In this document: piece by piece, positions 52,532 through 62,960 of the stretch
Numbering within the stretch: the stretch's first letter is position 1
Layout of the letters: each line of letters starts with the position of its first letter
Source: Prorocentrum cordatum
Lineage: Eukaryota; Sar; Dinophyceae; Prorocentrales; Prorocentraceae
Direction: 5' to 3'
Assembly: GCA_963575745.1 (NCBI GenBank)
Contig: CAUYUJ010016072.1
Span: 496,501-560,500, forward strand
Length of the DNA stretch: 64,000 nt
The notes under the pieces: generated by a model
Told to the model about the DNA's origin: nothing
Seen by the model: the letters and a program-made list of their open reading frames with translations, nothing else
The model's database searches: none
Made by a program: the position numbers and the translations under genes

Positions 52532-52921
52532 CGCATCAGCTTTTCTCCCTGATCGTCGCATCAGCCGGGGGTTTCAGAGGGTCGTCGAAGTCAGGCTCAG
52601 GAGGCCACGCGCGAGGCCAAGGAGTCTGCGAACAACCGCGCCGAGCGCAAGGGCGCCGCCGCCGGTGACCAGCCAGCGGCGGCGCCAGCCGCTGGCGGCC
52701 CCCCAACAAAATAAGGGGGCGGCAACGGCAGGGGCCGCAACTACCCGAGCCACCACCCGCAGCCGCTAACGTCCCAAGCTGATAGAAATGCTGCCGCCGC
52801 CTTCGCGGGGGCCGCCTCGAGGGCGCCAGCGAAACGGCGCGCGAAGCCAAGGGGGGCAGAGGCCTGGGCGACGCCAAGCAGCAGCCCGCCGCATCCGCGG
52901 CGGGGTCGCAGCAGCCCGGGC
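52532..52921 (+). other. Linker between two elements
   Basis: It encodes only Ala/Gly/Arg-rich sequence. One of its frames (GAASRAPAKRRAKPRG) may be the N-terminal basic tail of the following non-LTR protein. Confidence 0.35.
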
Positions 52922-53620
52922 AACCAGATCAGCAAGGGCGCCAAGGCCCAGATCCACTTCGGCAACATCGCCGAACGGGGGCCGCAGGCCGCCAAGTACT
53001 GCCGCGCCATCGGCCGCGGCCGCCACCTCATCGCGCTCGCGGAGACCCGCGCGGACGCGCAGGGCATCCAGGACCACGTCGGGAAGCTCGCCGCGGACGG
53101 CTGGAAGCTCGCAACCGCGTCGGCCACGCCGACCCACCAGTCGGACACGGGGGCGCACGGTGGCGAGTGGACTGTCTCGCGAAAGGACATCGCAGCCGCC
53201 GCTTTCGAGGCCTACGGGGATTGCTACCTCGAGCGCCACAAGAGGCAACCGCTCGCGGGCTTCACGCCCCCCACCCCGCGCGCGAAGAGCTGCCGCATCG
53301 CGGTTGTCGCGGCGCGCCTGCGGCCTAGACTTCGCGACCAGGGCGAGGGCCCATAATCCTTCTGGCCGGCTGGAAAATGCGAGCCGCGCGGGCGGGGCGG
53401 CAAGCCGCGGCCCGCCAAGTGGGGCGGCGCCATACTCGCCGACCTGGGAGTGCAAGGCCATGCGCGGCAAGGGCTCGGGCGCCTTCTGCGACTGCGCCAT
53501 CTCGCGAGCGGACTTGGGGCCCCGCCCGCGCCCGCGCAATCTCGCGATGCGAAAGCAGTCCGAGAAGGCCATGCGGAAGACCCGCTGCGCCGCCCGGGCC
53601 GCCGCGGGCGCCGCCGAGCC
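52922..53620 (+). pseudogene. AP-endonuclease-like (EEP) domain
   Basis: The open frame 52922-53353 reads KYCRAIGRGRHLIALAETRA, in which L-A-E-T is the metal-binding Glu step of EEP nucleases, then KLAADGWKLATASATPTHQS and GGEWTVSRKDIAAAAFEAYG, as in dinoflagellate LINE endonucleases. It ends at a TAA. The next frame (to 53774) gives KGSGAFCDCAISRADLG, matching the 'D-x-x-ISR' step near the C-terminal end. The active-site DWN segment between them is not readable. The enzyme would nick target DNA. Confidence 0.6.
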
Positions 53621-54239
53621 CTGGAATTACAAAGCGGCCAGGCCAAGACTGGCCTCCGACCCTGACAGCAAAATGTCGCAGGCTTGGGCAGAGGCCTCGC
53701 CAACCAGGAGGGGCAGGTTACCCGGCCGAGTTCGTCGCCGCCCGCAGCCCCGAGAAGGGCGGCTTGGATCCTGACCCCGCGCCCTTCATCATCAAGGACG
53801 ACACAGGGGGCGAGGCCGAAGAAGCAGCGGGCAACTGCCCGAGGTTCCAGGCCCACCTCGCGGGCGCCACGGAGGGCAGAGGCACGCCTTCCACCGGCGC
53901 TTGCTTAGCAGGGCCGCGGAGATGAACGGCGCCCGTGCCAATTGGGTGGCGACCCTCGAGGTCGCGTTCCTGGAGACCCTCAACATCCCCGATGAGGAGG
54001 GGCCAGGTGCGAAGGGGGGGCCGAGGGGCGCAAGACGGCGAAGCAGATAAGGACGGCCTCGCCTGGACGCGCTCACCCAGAGGGCCCAGAGGCGGCCTGT
54101 CGGCAGCAGTTCAGCACCCCCATCACGCGCTGCACCGCCCTCGCCAAGAAACAGGAGGACGGCGAGGCCCAGGGGCAGACCCGCAGCTTCGCGAACCAGG
54201 AGACCGACCAGCTCGAGAACCCAGATCCCCTAAATCACT

Positions 54240-55920
54240 ATTCGGCTCCAAGACCGACCCGCAGGGGAAAGACGAGTGGAAGCTCCGGATCGCCTCCGCC
54301 ACCTTTGCGAGGCGACCCGGAGATGGGTCGGTAGAGCGATGGCGAGAGCTGCAGGCAGAGCGCGCAAGCGCTACCTCGATTGGGCCAAGCAGGAATGGAA
54401 GGAGGCGCCCGGCAAGCTACCCAGCACCGTCGCCGACCCCCGCATGCAGCGACTGGAGACCGCGCGGGGCTGCGCTGCAGACGGGGCCCCCTCCCTCGCC
54501 GTGGACGCCGCGGCCGTCAACCGGAAGAGATCTGGAAGACCAACTCCCACGACCAGAAGCAGACCATCGCCGCGTGCGAGAACATTGTGCGCCTCGCCAA
54601 GGAGGAGCCCCCCCCCCCATCGAGGCGCACCACATCTTCGCCGTCGTCAACACCGCCAACCCCAAGAAGGCCATGGGCGTCGACAGCGCCGGCGTCGTCG
54701 ACGCGCGGGGGCCCCCGCGCCAGGGCATCAAGCAGCTCGCCAACGTCGAAAACGAAGTGGAGGACCACAGGCCGCGGCCGCAGCAGCTCTGCGCCACCGT
54801 TTGGGCAGTGGCCCCCAAGCCAGCAGGGGGTGCGCGCGCCATCGGCAAGCCCCCCGCCACCCCGAAGGTGCCGGGCAATACCGGACCCACCATTGCAGAA
54901 CAGCCGCCCAAGGAGCTCGGGGATGTCTGGGGCGCCGCCAGCAAGCGGCCCACCGCGCTGTGGGCAGCGTCGATCATTTCGATACTGGACGAAACGGCAG
55001 CGGCCTTTGCGACGCACCTCATGGGTGCAGAGAGTTCTACGTCTCGGTCAGCTTCGCGCTTCTCCGCGGCGGGCTTTGCGGGGCAGTTCCCGCCGATGGC
55101 GGTGGCCTTCGAGGCGCAGATTTCCATTTCGCCGAGGCGCCTCCGAACGCGCGGCTGGGCGCGCGACGCAGACGACCCCTGGGGGCCCATCGTCGCGGGG
55201 GGCAGCCGTGGAGGCAGGGGCGGGAGTCTTCCCCGGCCCCATCTTGTTGCGGGCGCACCGGAATTATGCCTGCGCGGGCCCGTGGGCCTCCGTCGTCGAC
55301 GACGCGGTGACCAGGGCCGAAAGCGACCGAGCAGGTCATCAGCGACCCCATCGGCGTCGCCGCGCCCTATGCAAGGGGATGTCCGCCGCGGAGCGCAGGG
55401 TCTCCCCCGAGACCGCAGTCGCGGCATCTGGGCCCTCCATCGCGCTTGCGCCCCACGCGGGCCTCGAGGCGAAGGGCTACGCCGCCAAGGTGGCGAGTTC
55501 CTCCCTCGACCTCGGCATCGACGCGGCAGGGGGCGGGCGCCGGCTCGCGGCCGAGTCGCTGCCGCGGGCGAAGAAGGCGAAGAGGCGCGCCAGCCGCATC
55601 ATCCATTAGATAGGGGGGCGCGCGTCGCTCGCCATCTTCGCGAAGGGGCCATGGGCCACAGGGCCCAGATCGCAGGGCACCTACGGTCGCCAGATCACGG
55701 GGCTCGCTCCGTCCGCCATCGTGGACCAGCGGCGTCAGGCCCTTCGAGACGCCGCGGGCGAGGTTCCTGGAAGGTGCCCCACTACCGCCCTCGCCGCGGT
55801 CCTCGGCCAGAAGGGCCCCGCCATCGAGCTCAGGCGCCAGCCCATCGCAGAGCGGCTCACTTCGTGGTGCCAGAACCCCCGCTGCCACGCGCGCCTCGCC
55901 CAGGCTAGGAAGCTCGCCCA
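54240..55920 (+). pseudogene. Reverse transcriptase (non-LTR)
   Basis: AVAPKPAGGARAIGKPPATP (about 54806) is the K-P-x-G-G-x-R-x-I step that opens LINE RT palms. CREFYVSVSFALLRGG (about 55030, another frame) stands for motif A but lacks the usual leading Asp. GFAGQFPPMAVAFEAQISIS and IVAGG correspond to motif B. GPWASVVDDAVTRAES (about 55280, a third frame) is the catalytic V-D-D box, still intact. The thumb continues with SSSLDLGIDAAGGGRRLA and, after 55613, FAKGPWATGPRSQGTYGRQI and GRCPTTALAAVLGQKGPAIE. Frames change at least three times within 700 bp. Confidence 0.65.
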
Positions 55921-56293
55921 CGATGGGGATCATCGGCCTCGGGAACAGGAGGCGGCGCGAGGTCGCGGGCTCCATCTCCGCGATCCAGACCATGGTGCCG
56001 GACGCGCGCTGGAGCTGCCCGCCCCCGCACGAGCGGTCGCGCGCGCCTCGCGAAGGCGGGCCGGCAGAGCAGACGAGGCCTTTACCTCGCAAGGGCCGAG
56101 CCGAATGGGGGGCCAAGCACAACGAGGTCGACCCATCGGAGTGCGCCCGCGAGTCCTGCCATTCGAGACGGGGCTGCGGGGAGCCGCGGCCAAGCACCTG
56201 CTCGTGAATGGGGCGCCGCGAGGTGGCCCCAACGCGCGCGCCATCGGCCGCGAGATGGAGAGGTTCACGAAGAAGGCCCAGTTCGACCAGTGA

Positions 56294-58400
56294 GCCCTCG
56301 GCCCCTGCGTCGCGCAGGGGCCCAGCGACCGCGGACGCGCCCGGTCGAAGCGGGCCGCCAGGCTCGGGCGCGACGCCCCCGCTGCGGAGATGCGGGCGGG
56401 ATCCAGATGCGCGAGATCTGGCTGTGCCCCGGCAGTCGCGGCCGCGAGGATTGCGCGCGGTCTGACGCCCTCTTGCCGGCCGCCCTTGCTTGGGCGGAAT
56501 CTTCGCATTCATGCTGGCTCCGCGGCCTGCCCGCGCGCGCCGACGCGCGCCCTGTCCTGGCTGATTTGGGGCGGGGCGGCGGGCGGAGCTGGGCTGGGCG
56601 TGGGCGGGGGGGCTGCGCGGGTAGCGACGGGGCACCCGCCCCGTTCGGCGCGCCGACCCGCGTCGCCGCAGGGCGGGGGCCGCCTGCGTTGCAATGGGGA
56701 GCTTCTTCGCGGAGTGGGCCCCGTGGGGAGGCATCCTCTCGGGGTTGCAGGACCCATTTCAAATCGCATCTCGCGCGAGGCTGCTGGCTCTTGCCCTGGC
56801 CCGCGAGAATTGGCCAGGCGACCTGCGTTTCGTCGCGCACCATTTGCCGCTGCGCGACGGGCGGAGGTCCAGCCGACAGCTGCACCGCAGCGATGGTTCG
56901 AAACAAAACCAGCGGCAGGGCAAGTCGATGCGCACTCGCGGCAACAGCAAGCTCGAGATGATTCGGGTGGCCTCGCGCAGCGAGGACGCCCCCAGTTTGC
57001 CGCTGACCCCGCCAGATATTTCCGCGCCAGGCAACGCGTGGGCTGGCGCGGCCGCGCACAGAGCCTGGAGAGGTGCCTCTCCGGACCTGCGCGACACCCG
57101 GCGTGCCCTCGTCTGCCGATGGGCGCGACGGGCATTCGCCGATGCGCTCGCCGTCGACCAGCGGGCGGAAGAGAGGCCCTCACAGGCGCGCGGCCCGCGC
57201 CAAACCAAGCTGCAACATGCCCCCCGGTCGAGCTCACACGAGTGCAGATGCTCGCGCTGCGGGCTCACCTCCGGCAAGCGCGCCGCGCGGCAAGCGCGCG
57301 GCGCGCCTTGCCATCGTGAGCCACCCGAGCCTACCGGTAGCGAGCGCGCGGCGGCGCTGTTGGGCGCCGCCGCCCTCGGCGGGCGCGCGCTGCATGAACC
57401 CCGCGCTTTGACGCAGAGAATTGCTTGTGCTTCTGTCGCCTCTGCAGCGAGACGGCGACGGAGGGCCCGCCCCCGCGACCTCTCCGCGCCATGCTCGGGC
57501 TTAGAACCTGCATGAGACCGACCGTGGCCGAGCTCCATGCGCGCAGGCGGATGCCCGCAGCACGGCCGCGGGCGAAGTTTTAGCCGCCGCAGCGCCCGCT
57601 GTTGCGAACGCTTCGTGATAAGCCGGTGCAACGTTTTAGTTCACGGAACCCGCGCATTGGAGCGCCTGGCTCCTCCATTCTCTATTCTCCTTTCCCTTCT
57701 TCAACTTGAGTCAGCAACAGCACGACTCATGTCGCGAGCGTTGGTGTTCGCAAGCCAGGAGGCAACATCAGCATGCGCCCGCTCGGCCCGGCAACACTCC
57801 CTTTGCCCAGGCGGTCCTGCTGCACCCAATCCTCCTCCCGAGCTGGGCCCCTGCGTAGCTGCGGGCCGTGCAGCAGCGCGCCTGGCATTGTGGGGCTGCG
57901 CCAGCCTGTGCTTGACAGGTTCGTACGTCGGCTTGATTTTTCCGACGGCCCCAGCGGGGACGCAAGCCGCTACGAGCGGGATCGTCCGACATCCACGGGC
58001 GATCATGTTCAATGGCCCTCCTCATCCTCGTGTCGTTTCCCAACGATGCCGAGGCAGTATGTCTCCAAAACCGTCGGTCACCCAAGAATGTGTTCACCGT
58101 TTTGACTCCTGCTCCTCCTGAGCCCCCTCGTTGATGCCGTGTGCTCCCGCTTCTCGTTTCCATATCCTTGCGCGGCGTGGGCGCTCGCGCTGTTCGCGCC
58201 TGGCCGCGCTGTGCCCCGCTTCGCGGACAAAATAAAAAAACTAGCTGGCGTGGAGCCCCGCACCAGCCCACCCATAAACGATGCCCATGGGAGTTGTTTT
58301 GGATGAGGAATGAGGGTGATGGAGGGGAACAATCAGGAGGAGGACGAGGAGGAGCAGGAGGAGGAACATGACCAGGAGGAGGAGAAGGAGGAAGGAGCTT
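56294..58400. other. No gene recognised
   Basis: GC-rich with Arg/Ala frames on both strands up to 57.5 kb (for example 309 codons plus, 290 codons minus). 58250-58310 resembles 21930-21990. A GGA-rich tract at 58320-58400 leads into the PP2C exon and contributes Arg codons to its frame. Confidence 0.4.
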
Positions 58401-58438
58401 TTCCTGCGCCCTCTGAGGACAGGCGTTTTCGGTGACAG

Positions 58439-58559
58439 GGCGCCTGTGGGCCTCTACGCTCTCTTCGACGGACAGTCGTGCGCGGGGGAGCCCGGGCCCC
58501 TGGCCGCGGAATTCTGCGCGCGCAACTTCCACGCGAAGTTGTTGGCGCGCCTGGCGAGG
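58439..58559 (+). CDS. PP2C-family protein phosphatase, exon with the FDG motif
   Basis: The exon encodes APVGLYALFDGQSCAGEPGP then LAAEFCARNFHAKLLARLAR. 'YALFDGQ' corresponds to the F-D-G-H-G metal-binding step of PP2C Ser/Thr phosphatases, and 'AAEFCARNFH' to the helix after it. The left end is set at the AG of GGTGACAG (58437-58438); an alternative acceptor is at 58415-58416. The right end is AGG|GTAGAG at 58559/58560, phase 0. The next exon continues in phase. This is the best candidate for a host gene in the window; N-terminal exons were not found. Confidence 0.7.
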
Positions 58560-59186
58560 GTAGAGGATCTGGCGGCGCCACCCGGAATACATCCTCGCGC
58601 CGTGAAGGGTATTGGCAACGTTCGGCCTTTAGAGGCCCTCGCTGGGCCCTAGGACCGTCAAGAAAAATCTCGGGGAGAGGATCCAAACCTCTTGGGGGCC
58701 ACGATGTGGTAGAAAACGCGACGATCGAGGCAACGCGGTTTGTCGTCAATTCTGGCTTCTGGAGGTCTTTGGGCTGTCGGGGCGGGCAACAAAATTATTC
58801 GGAATGAATAACAAACATCGGAAGGGTTCGAGCGATCCGAGGGTCCACGCACCGAACAAATCTGAGCGCCAGATGTTTCGCCCGAATGTTTATTTTCGCG
58901 CTTGGATTTGTGAGAGCTCATGGGCCTGGCCACGGTTGGGCTCAATTCGAAAATAAGCGGGGTGGACCTGGGTAGAGATCCCCAGATCAGTTTCGAAAGG
59001 AGTTAAGGCGAAGCTTCAACGGGTCCTTCAGGACCCGTGTCCCCCGAGACCCACATGTTTCATGGCAAGAGTTTCCACGAATACCGATATTGGCCACGCA
59101 AGTCGCGAGGGCAGATCCACCGATGTTGGGCCCAAACTTGGCTTGGACAGGATCGGTGTATGTGGAACGTTGGCGTCCTCTTTCAG
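58560..59186 (+). other. Intron of the PP2C-like gene
   Basis: It starts GTAGAG and ends CCTCTTTCAG. Removing it joins ...LLARLAR to EDSPAEADVEKAL... without a frame change. At 59117-59165, just upstream of the acceptor, it contains CACCGATGTTGGGCCC...GACAGGATCGGTGTATG, a relative of the hairpin element at 37.65 kb. Confidence 0.65.
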
Positions 59187-59345
59187 GAGGACTCTCCCGC
59201 AGAGGCCGATGTGGAGAAGGCCCTCCGCGACACGTTCGAGGACCTCGACCACGAGCTCCAGACGTGCACGCCAGAGATCAACGACGGTTGCGGCGCGGCC
59301 GTCGCATTGTTGATTGGCAGATGGATTTTCACTGCGGTCTCGGGG
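59187..59345 (+). CDS. PP2C-family protein phosphatase, second exon
   Basis: It encodes EDSPAEADVEKALRDTFEDL, DHELQTCTPEINDGCGAAVA and LLIGRWIFTAVSG. 'DGCGAAVALLIGRWIFTA' corresponds to the 'GSTAxxxLI....L..A..GD' strand pair of PP2C enzymes, with GCGA for GSTA. The frame stays open to 59426, but similarity to the family stops at about FTAVSG. A GT at 59347 could be the donor. Later exons with the remaining metal-binding Asp residues were not found before the microsatellite at 59.47 kb; they may lie beyond the repeats. Confidence 0.7.
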
Positions 59346-59470
59346 CGTGCGAAAATTGACTGCAGCGATTCTCCGTCCCCCACGCTTTCACAGCAGGCCC
59401 GATGGTGCCCCAGAAGCACCGAATGACGGCCCAGCTGGTCCCAGGGTGTGGCAATATTCAGAGAGCGAAC

Positions 59471-59596
59471 AACACACACACACACACACATACATACATA
59501 CATACATACATACATACATACATACATACATACATACATACACACACATACATACATACATACATACATACATACATACATACATACATACATACA

Positions 59597-59632
<36 letters not shown>

Positions 59633-59665
59633 TATATACATATATACATATATATATATATAAGA
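59471..59665. repeat. (CATA)n microsatellite
   Basis: About 190 bp of (ACAT)n with a CA start and a TATATA end. Fictitious Thr-His-Tyr-Ile repeats appear in translation. Confidence 0.95.
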
Positions 59666-59789
59666 TCACAAAACAACACATATGCCGGGCCCCCTCCTGG
59701 GGCATCCTCCACCTCGATCACATCTGCGGGACGCTCCCAGTACCGCGCTTCCCGACCTCCCGGGGAGCCCCCAAAACGCACAATGACAG

Positions 59790-60330
59790 CCCGAGACGAC
59801 CCCAAGAAGCCCCCATAACGTAAAAGAACGGCCCGTGACGCTCCCAAGCAACCCAGGATAGCTTTCGGGTGGCTCTCCAGGCTCCCAGGAGGCCTCCAAG
59901 AGACCTCACGAGAGCTCCGACAGGCCTCCCGAAAGCGCCCGGAGAACCTGAGATCATTAATTTTCATTGTTTTTGCTCAATGGTTTGTGGCCTTCTCACA
60001 ATTTCATGCTTCCAACGCTCCAACACGGCCGAAGAGGCCCCCAAGACCGGCCCAAAGCCGCCCAAGAGGCTCCCGAGACGGCTCCAAGACGGGCCAAGAC
60101 GGCCCTAAGACTGCCGACGAGGCGCCCAGGACAGCTCCAGACCACCCCAGAACAGGCCCAAGATGAGCCCCAGAGCGGGAGCAGGAGGCCTTCAGAGACC
60201 TCCAAGGGGACTCCGGGATCCCCAGAGGCCTCCAGCACACCCCAGACCCTTGAGAGGCCCCACAGAAGCCCCGAGGACTCCCCACAGACAGCCCAAGAGA
60301 GTTTCGAGAGCCGTCCCAAGAGAGCCCGAA
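59790..60330 (-). repeat. Phased CCAAG-type repeats (copy 8, reverse orientation)
   Basis: Two arrays (59790-59945 and 60030-60330) are separated by an AT-richer island at about 59950-60030 (TTTTCATTGTTTTTGCTCAA to TTCCAACGCTCCAA). A second, similar island at 60340-60415 follows the second array. Array plus island is therefore repeated with a period of about 390 bp. Confidence 0.7.
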
Positions 60331-60419
60331 GAGGGTAACATCGTTGATTTACAATTCTTTTTGTCTACGTGTTTCGCCTTCTCACGTTTTCCCGCTTCCA
60401 ACGCTCCAAGGCCGAGGAA

Positions 60420-60880
60420 CTTGAAAAAAATGAAATTCCAGAGATTCCCTTTTTGGAAGTTGGGACTCATACTCCCGATCCTCTTCCTCGAGCCCCATCA
60501 AGACTTCGGAGTCACATGCAAAGATGGTTCGGTAATACTGTTGGACTCTCTGTCGCTGTCTTGGCACTCTCTTGGGTCGTCTTCGCGTCCTTTTGGCTGC
60601 CTCTGAGACCACCGTAGAAATCGAGATCCCATGATCCCATGACTTCAAACACGTAAATCCCTTGCTATTTCAAACTCACCACCTGCTTACGTTTGCACGA
60701 AGATCCCGAGAAGCATCCCGACCGACCGTGGCCTGTATCCAGAGAACCTTTTACCCACAGCCCAGGCACTTTCCCTTTTTGTCCCACGCCTCGTTGGTTG
60801 GGTATTCGTTTGGAATAGAGCACAGCGATCGCATCTCCTTCTCCTACTCCTCCTCCTCCCGCCTATTGCCTCTCGCCGCT
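60420..60880. other. No gene recognised
   Basis: Short frames only. 60650-60770 (CCTGCTTACGTTTGCACGAA ...) is non-repetitive within the window. Confidence 0.4.
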
Positions 60881-60881
60881 T

Positions 60882-60972
60882 TCTCTCTCTCTCTCTCTCT
60901 CTCTTCCTTTCTCTGTTTCTCTCTTTCTCTCTTGCTTTCTTTCTCCCTCTCTCTCTCTTTCTCTCTTCTTTT

Positions 60973-61007
<35 letters not shown>

Positions 61008-61010
61008 GCC
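60882..61010. repeat. (TC)n microsatellite
   Basis: CT dinucleotides with TTTCTT interruptions, like the one at 3.1 kb. Confidence 0.9.
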
Positions 61011-61027
61011 TGCCGCAATTGTCGAGG

Positions 61028-61280
61028 ACTTCGCCGTCCCTGGGGGGCTGCGATCTGCCACGTTGTCGCCACTTTCGAGGGTTGCTGGTGGGTCCAGCTG
61101 AGTGGGGCACCGCGCAGACCTGAGCGGGACCTCGCCGTCCCTGGGGGGCTGCGATTTACGACAGGGTCGCCATTTTCGAGGGCTGCTGGTGGGCCCAGTG
61201 GAGCGAGGCACCGCGCAGTCCTGAGAGGGACTTCGACGTCCCTGGGAGGCTGCGATCTGCAACGCTGTCGCCACTTTCGA
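61028..61280 (+). repeat. 101-bp tandem repeat, two and a half units
   Basis: Units begin ACTTCGCCGTCCCTGGGG at 61028, ACCTCGCCGTCCCTGGGG at 61129 and ACTTCGACGTCCCTGGGA at 61230. The third stops after 'gccactttcgag', exactly where the spliced-leader relics begin. Confidence 0.85.
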
Positions 61281-61326
61281 GCCACTTTGGCTCAAGCCAT
61301 TTTGGCTCAATCTGTTTTGGCACAAG
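61281..61326 (+). other. Three consecutive spliced-leader relics
   Basis: Three 15-base units follow without gaps: GCCACTTTGGCTCAAG (61281-61296), CCATTTTGGCTCAA (61297-61310, exact apart from its last base) and TCTGTTTTGGCACAAG (61311-61326, more decayed). Each matches the dinoflagellate leader from its 7th base on. Because the leader's own CCGTAG supplies an AG acceptor, re-trans-splicing of a retrocopy is known to leave such 15-base remnants, with the oldest innermost. The increasing decay toward the gene fits that order. Confidence 0.85.
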
Positions 61327-61396
61327 GAACCCCAGTTCCTATCGAGGCGATGTTTCCCGGTGTCGGTTTCCTCCCACACCGCCTGTGTATCCAAAA

Positions 61397-62120
61397 TGAC
61401 CCAGGTTACCGTGGAGGGTATGTCGCAAATGCTGGATAACAAATTGGTCCCTGTGATGGCGAAGGTCGAGAAACTGGAGACGACCGTTGATGTGAACACG
61501 GCAAGCGTTTGTCCGAACTGGAGTCGCAATTTTCAGGACAATCCCAGAAGTTCGTTCCCACCTTCATCGACATCAAAAAATGCCAACGTTCCGAGCGCCG
61601 CGCGAAGGGCATCGATCGCCCGCAGGCCGAGGCTCCTATTGAGAAACTGAAGGTCGGCCTCCGTCCGACCCTACTCGACAAGATTGGCGAGCTGGAGATA
61701 TTCGGGCCTAAGGCGCACAGGGCTCGCGTCTACGTCACGCCCCCAGTTGCTGTGGAAGTCGTTCCTGTTTTCAAGGCTGAGCCCACTTCAGACCCTGACC
61801 TGAGATTCAACGAGAACGTTCTCTACACCACAGCCGAGCGGACGCCAGAGGACACCAAAAGGTTCGCCGAGCGCGGCAAGGTCAAGGCTTTACTCATGAG
61901 CTAGATGAGGGCAGGCGGATTGCCTGGCGAGGCCCGTTGTTCTTGGGGCCCAGATTTCACGCTATGCGTCAAGGGCCAGCAGGGGGAGGCAGCGGTGGGC
62001 TCCGCGACTGAGGACGCGCCCATCAAATGGGGGTTGAAGGGGGCGCGGGCGGTTGACGGCAACACGGTCACGGCTGCCGCAGTAGAGTCCGAGTTCGTTG
62101 GCTTCCGGTTGAGAGCGTCT
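61397..62120 (+). pseudogene. N-terminal region of the non-LTR protein (coiled coil, ORF1-like)
   Basis: The first in-frame ATG after the leader is at 61397: MTQVTVEGMSQMLDNKLVPV then MAKVEKLETTVDVNTAS, a short heptad-like segment. A frameshift near 61505 leads to SELESQFSGQSQKFVPTFID and IEKLKVGLRPTLLDKIGELE. After a TAG, CSWGPDFTLCVKGQQGEAAV follows in the same frame. The wording resembles N-terminal regions of dinoflagellate LINE proteins; the function is probably RNA binding, which I infer. Confidence 0.6.
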
Positions 62121-62139
62121 TGGAGGGGATCAGGGGGCT

Positions 62140-62960
62140 CGGGAATTCAATGTAGTATCTTGGAGCAACTGCGAAAAGAGTCGACTCTCTGTTGGCGGGA
62201 TCTGCCGCCGACTTCGCGCACCTTTTTGGGGGCGTGTAGGTCCGTTCCAGGAGGTCCCAACTTGGGGGCGACATAAATCATGGCGCGTATTCTGGCCATA
62301 CTGTGGTTGCCAAGGGAGGTTGTGATTGCGGCCTCGTTATTCCTGGGCGTTGGACGCCGGGCGTAAGAGATGCTGACTTCGGTGAGTATTGGTGCGGGGC
62401 AGTACTGGGCAATTGTACATTCCTGCCGGCTCACATCTGTAGACCGCCTCGGCGGGGGCGGCCGCGCCGACGCCGTCTTCCAGGAGACTGGTAAGCTGAG
62501 GTTTTCGCACCCCGCCGTAGTCTTCAACCTTATCTTAGGGGTCGATGCCAATATCAGCTTGCCCGCGAACATCGAGAGGGTCTCTGGCGACGCTACCTCG
62601 CGGCCTCGTTCATCTCATGCTGCTTTGAAAATCCGGGCGGCGATCTCTTGGATGGAAGCTTCGGGGCTCAGGGCTTTGAACTATTCTGGGGCGATTGCGG
62701 CGGGGGCGAGGACAGGCGCGGCGCTAGGCGTCGAGACTGCTATCATCGGCGAGGGAAAGCCGAACGTCGAGGACAGCGCTGCATTCGCAAGACGACGGAC
62801 ACGGATGGCAGAGGGGAGGATTTCGCCCAGCGCAGATGGATTTCACGATGGTTTCTCGGTGTCTCGGGCCGGCATTCGCGCGGAGCATCAGCCACCGATT
62901 GCTCGCCATGTCCGATCACCGCCCCGCGGTTGGCGAATTGCACGTTCCTGAGAGCGCGGT
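62140..62960 (+). pseudogene. EEP endonuclease of the terminal non-LTR element
   Basis: EFNVVSWSNCEKSR (about 62142) is the N-S/V-W-N start of the fold. FQEVP (about 62238) carries the metal-binding Glu. LGVDANISLP (about 62537) is the D-x-N step, and MSDHRPAVGELHV (about 62908) is the closing S-D-H motif. The segments lie in different frames, with stops between. This enzyme would nick DNA to prime reverse transcription. Confidence 0.65.

Larger units (their letters stand above)
52922..56293 (+). mobile_element. Degenerate non-LTR retrotransposon (endonuclease + RT)
   Basis: An endonuclease-like domain at 52922-53620 is followed by a reverse transcriptase at about 54240-55920 on the same strand, in the usual APE-type LINE order. 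At least five frame changes are needed to read it. No 3' tail or target duplication could be located; 3' limits are set where RT-like sequence stops. Confidence 0.65.

Noticed and set aside
50360-55908. Gag-protease and downstream endonuclease/RT as one element
   Set aside because: Gag-protease of this kind belongs to LTR elements, while an EEP endonuclease with a LINE-type palm belongs to non-LTR elements; the 390-bp linker shows no common frame.
59471-59665. Thr-His-Tyr-Ile repeat protein
   Set aside because: Translation of a (CATA)n microsatellite.
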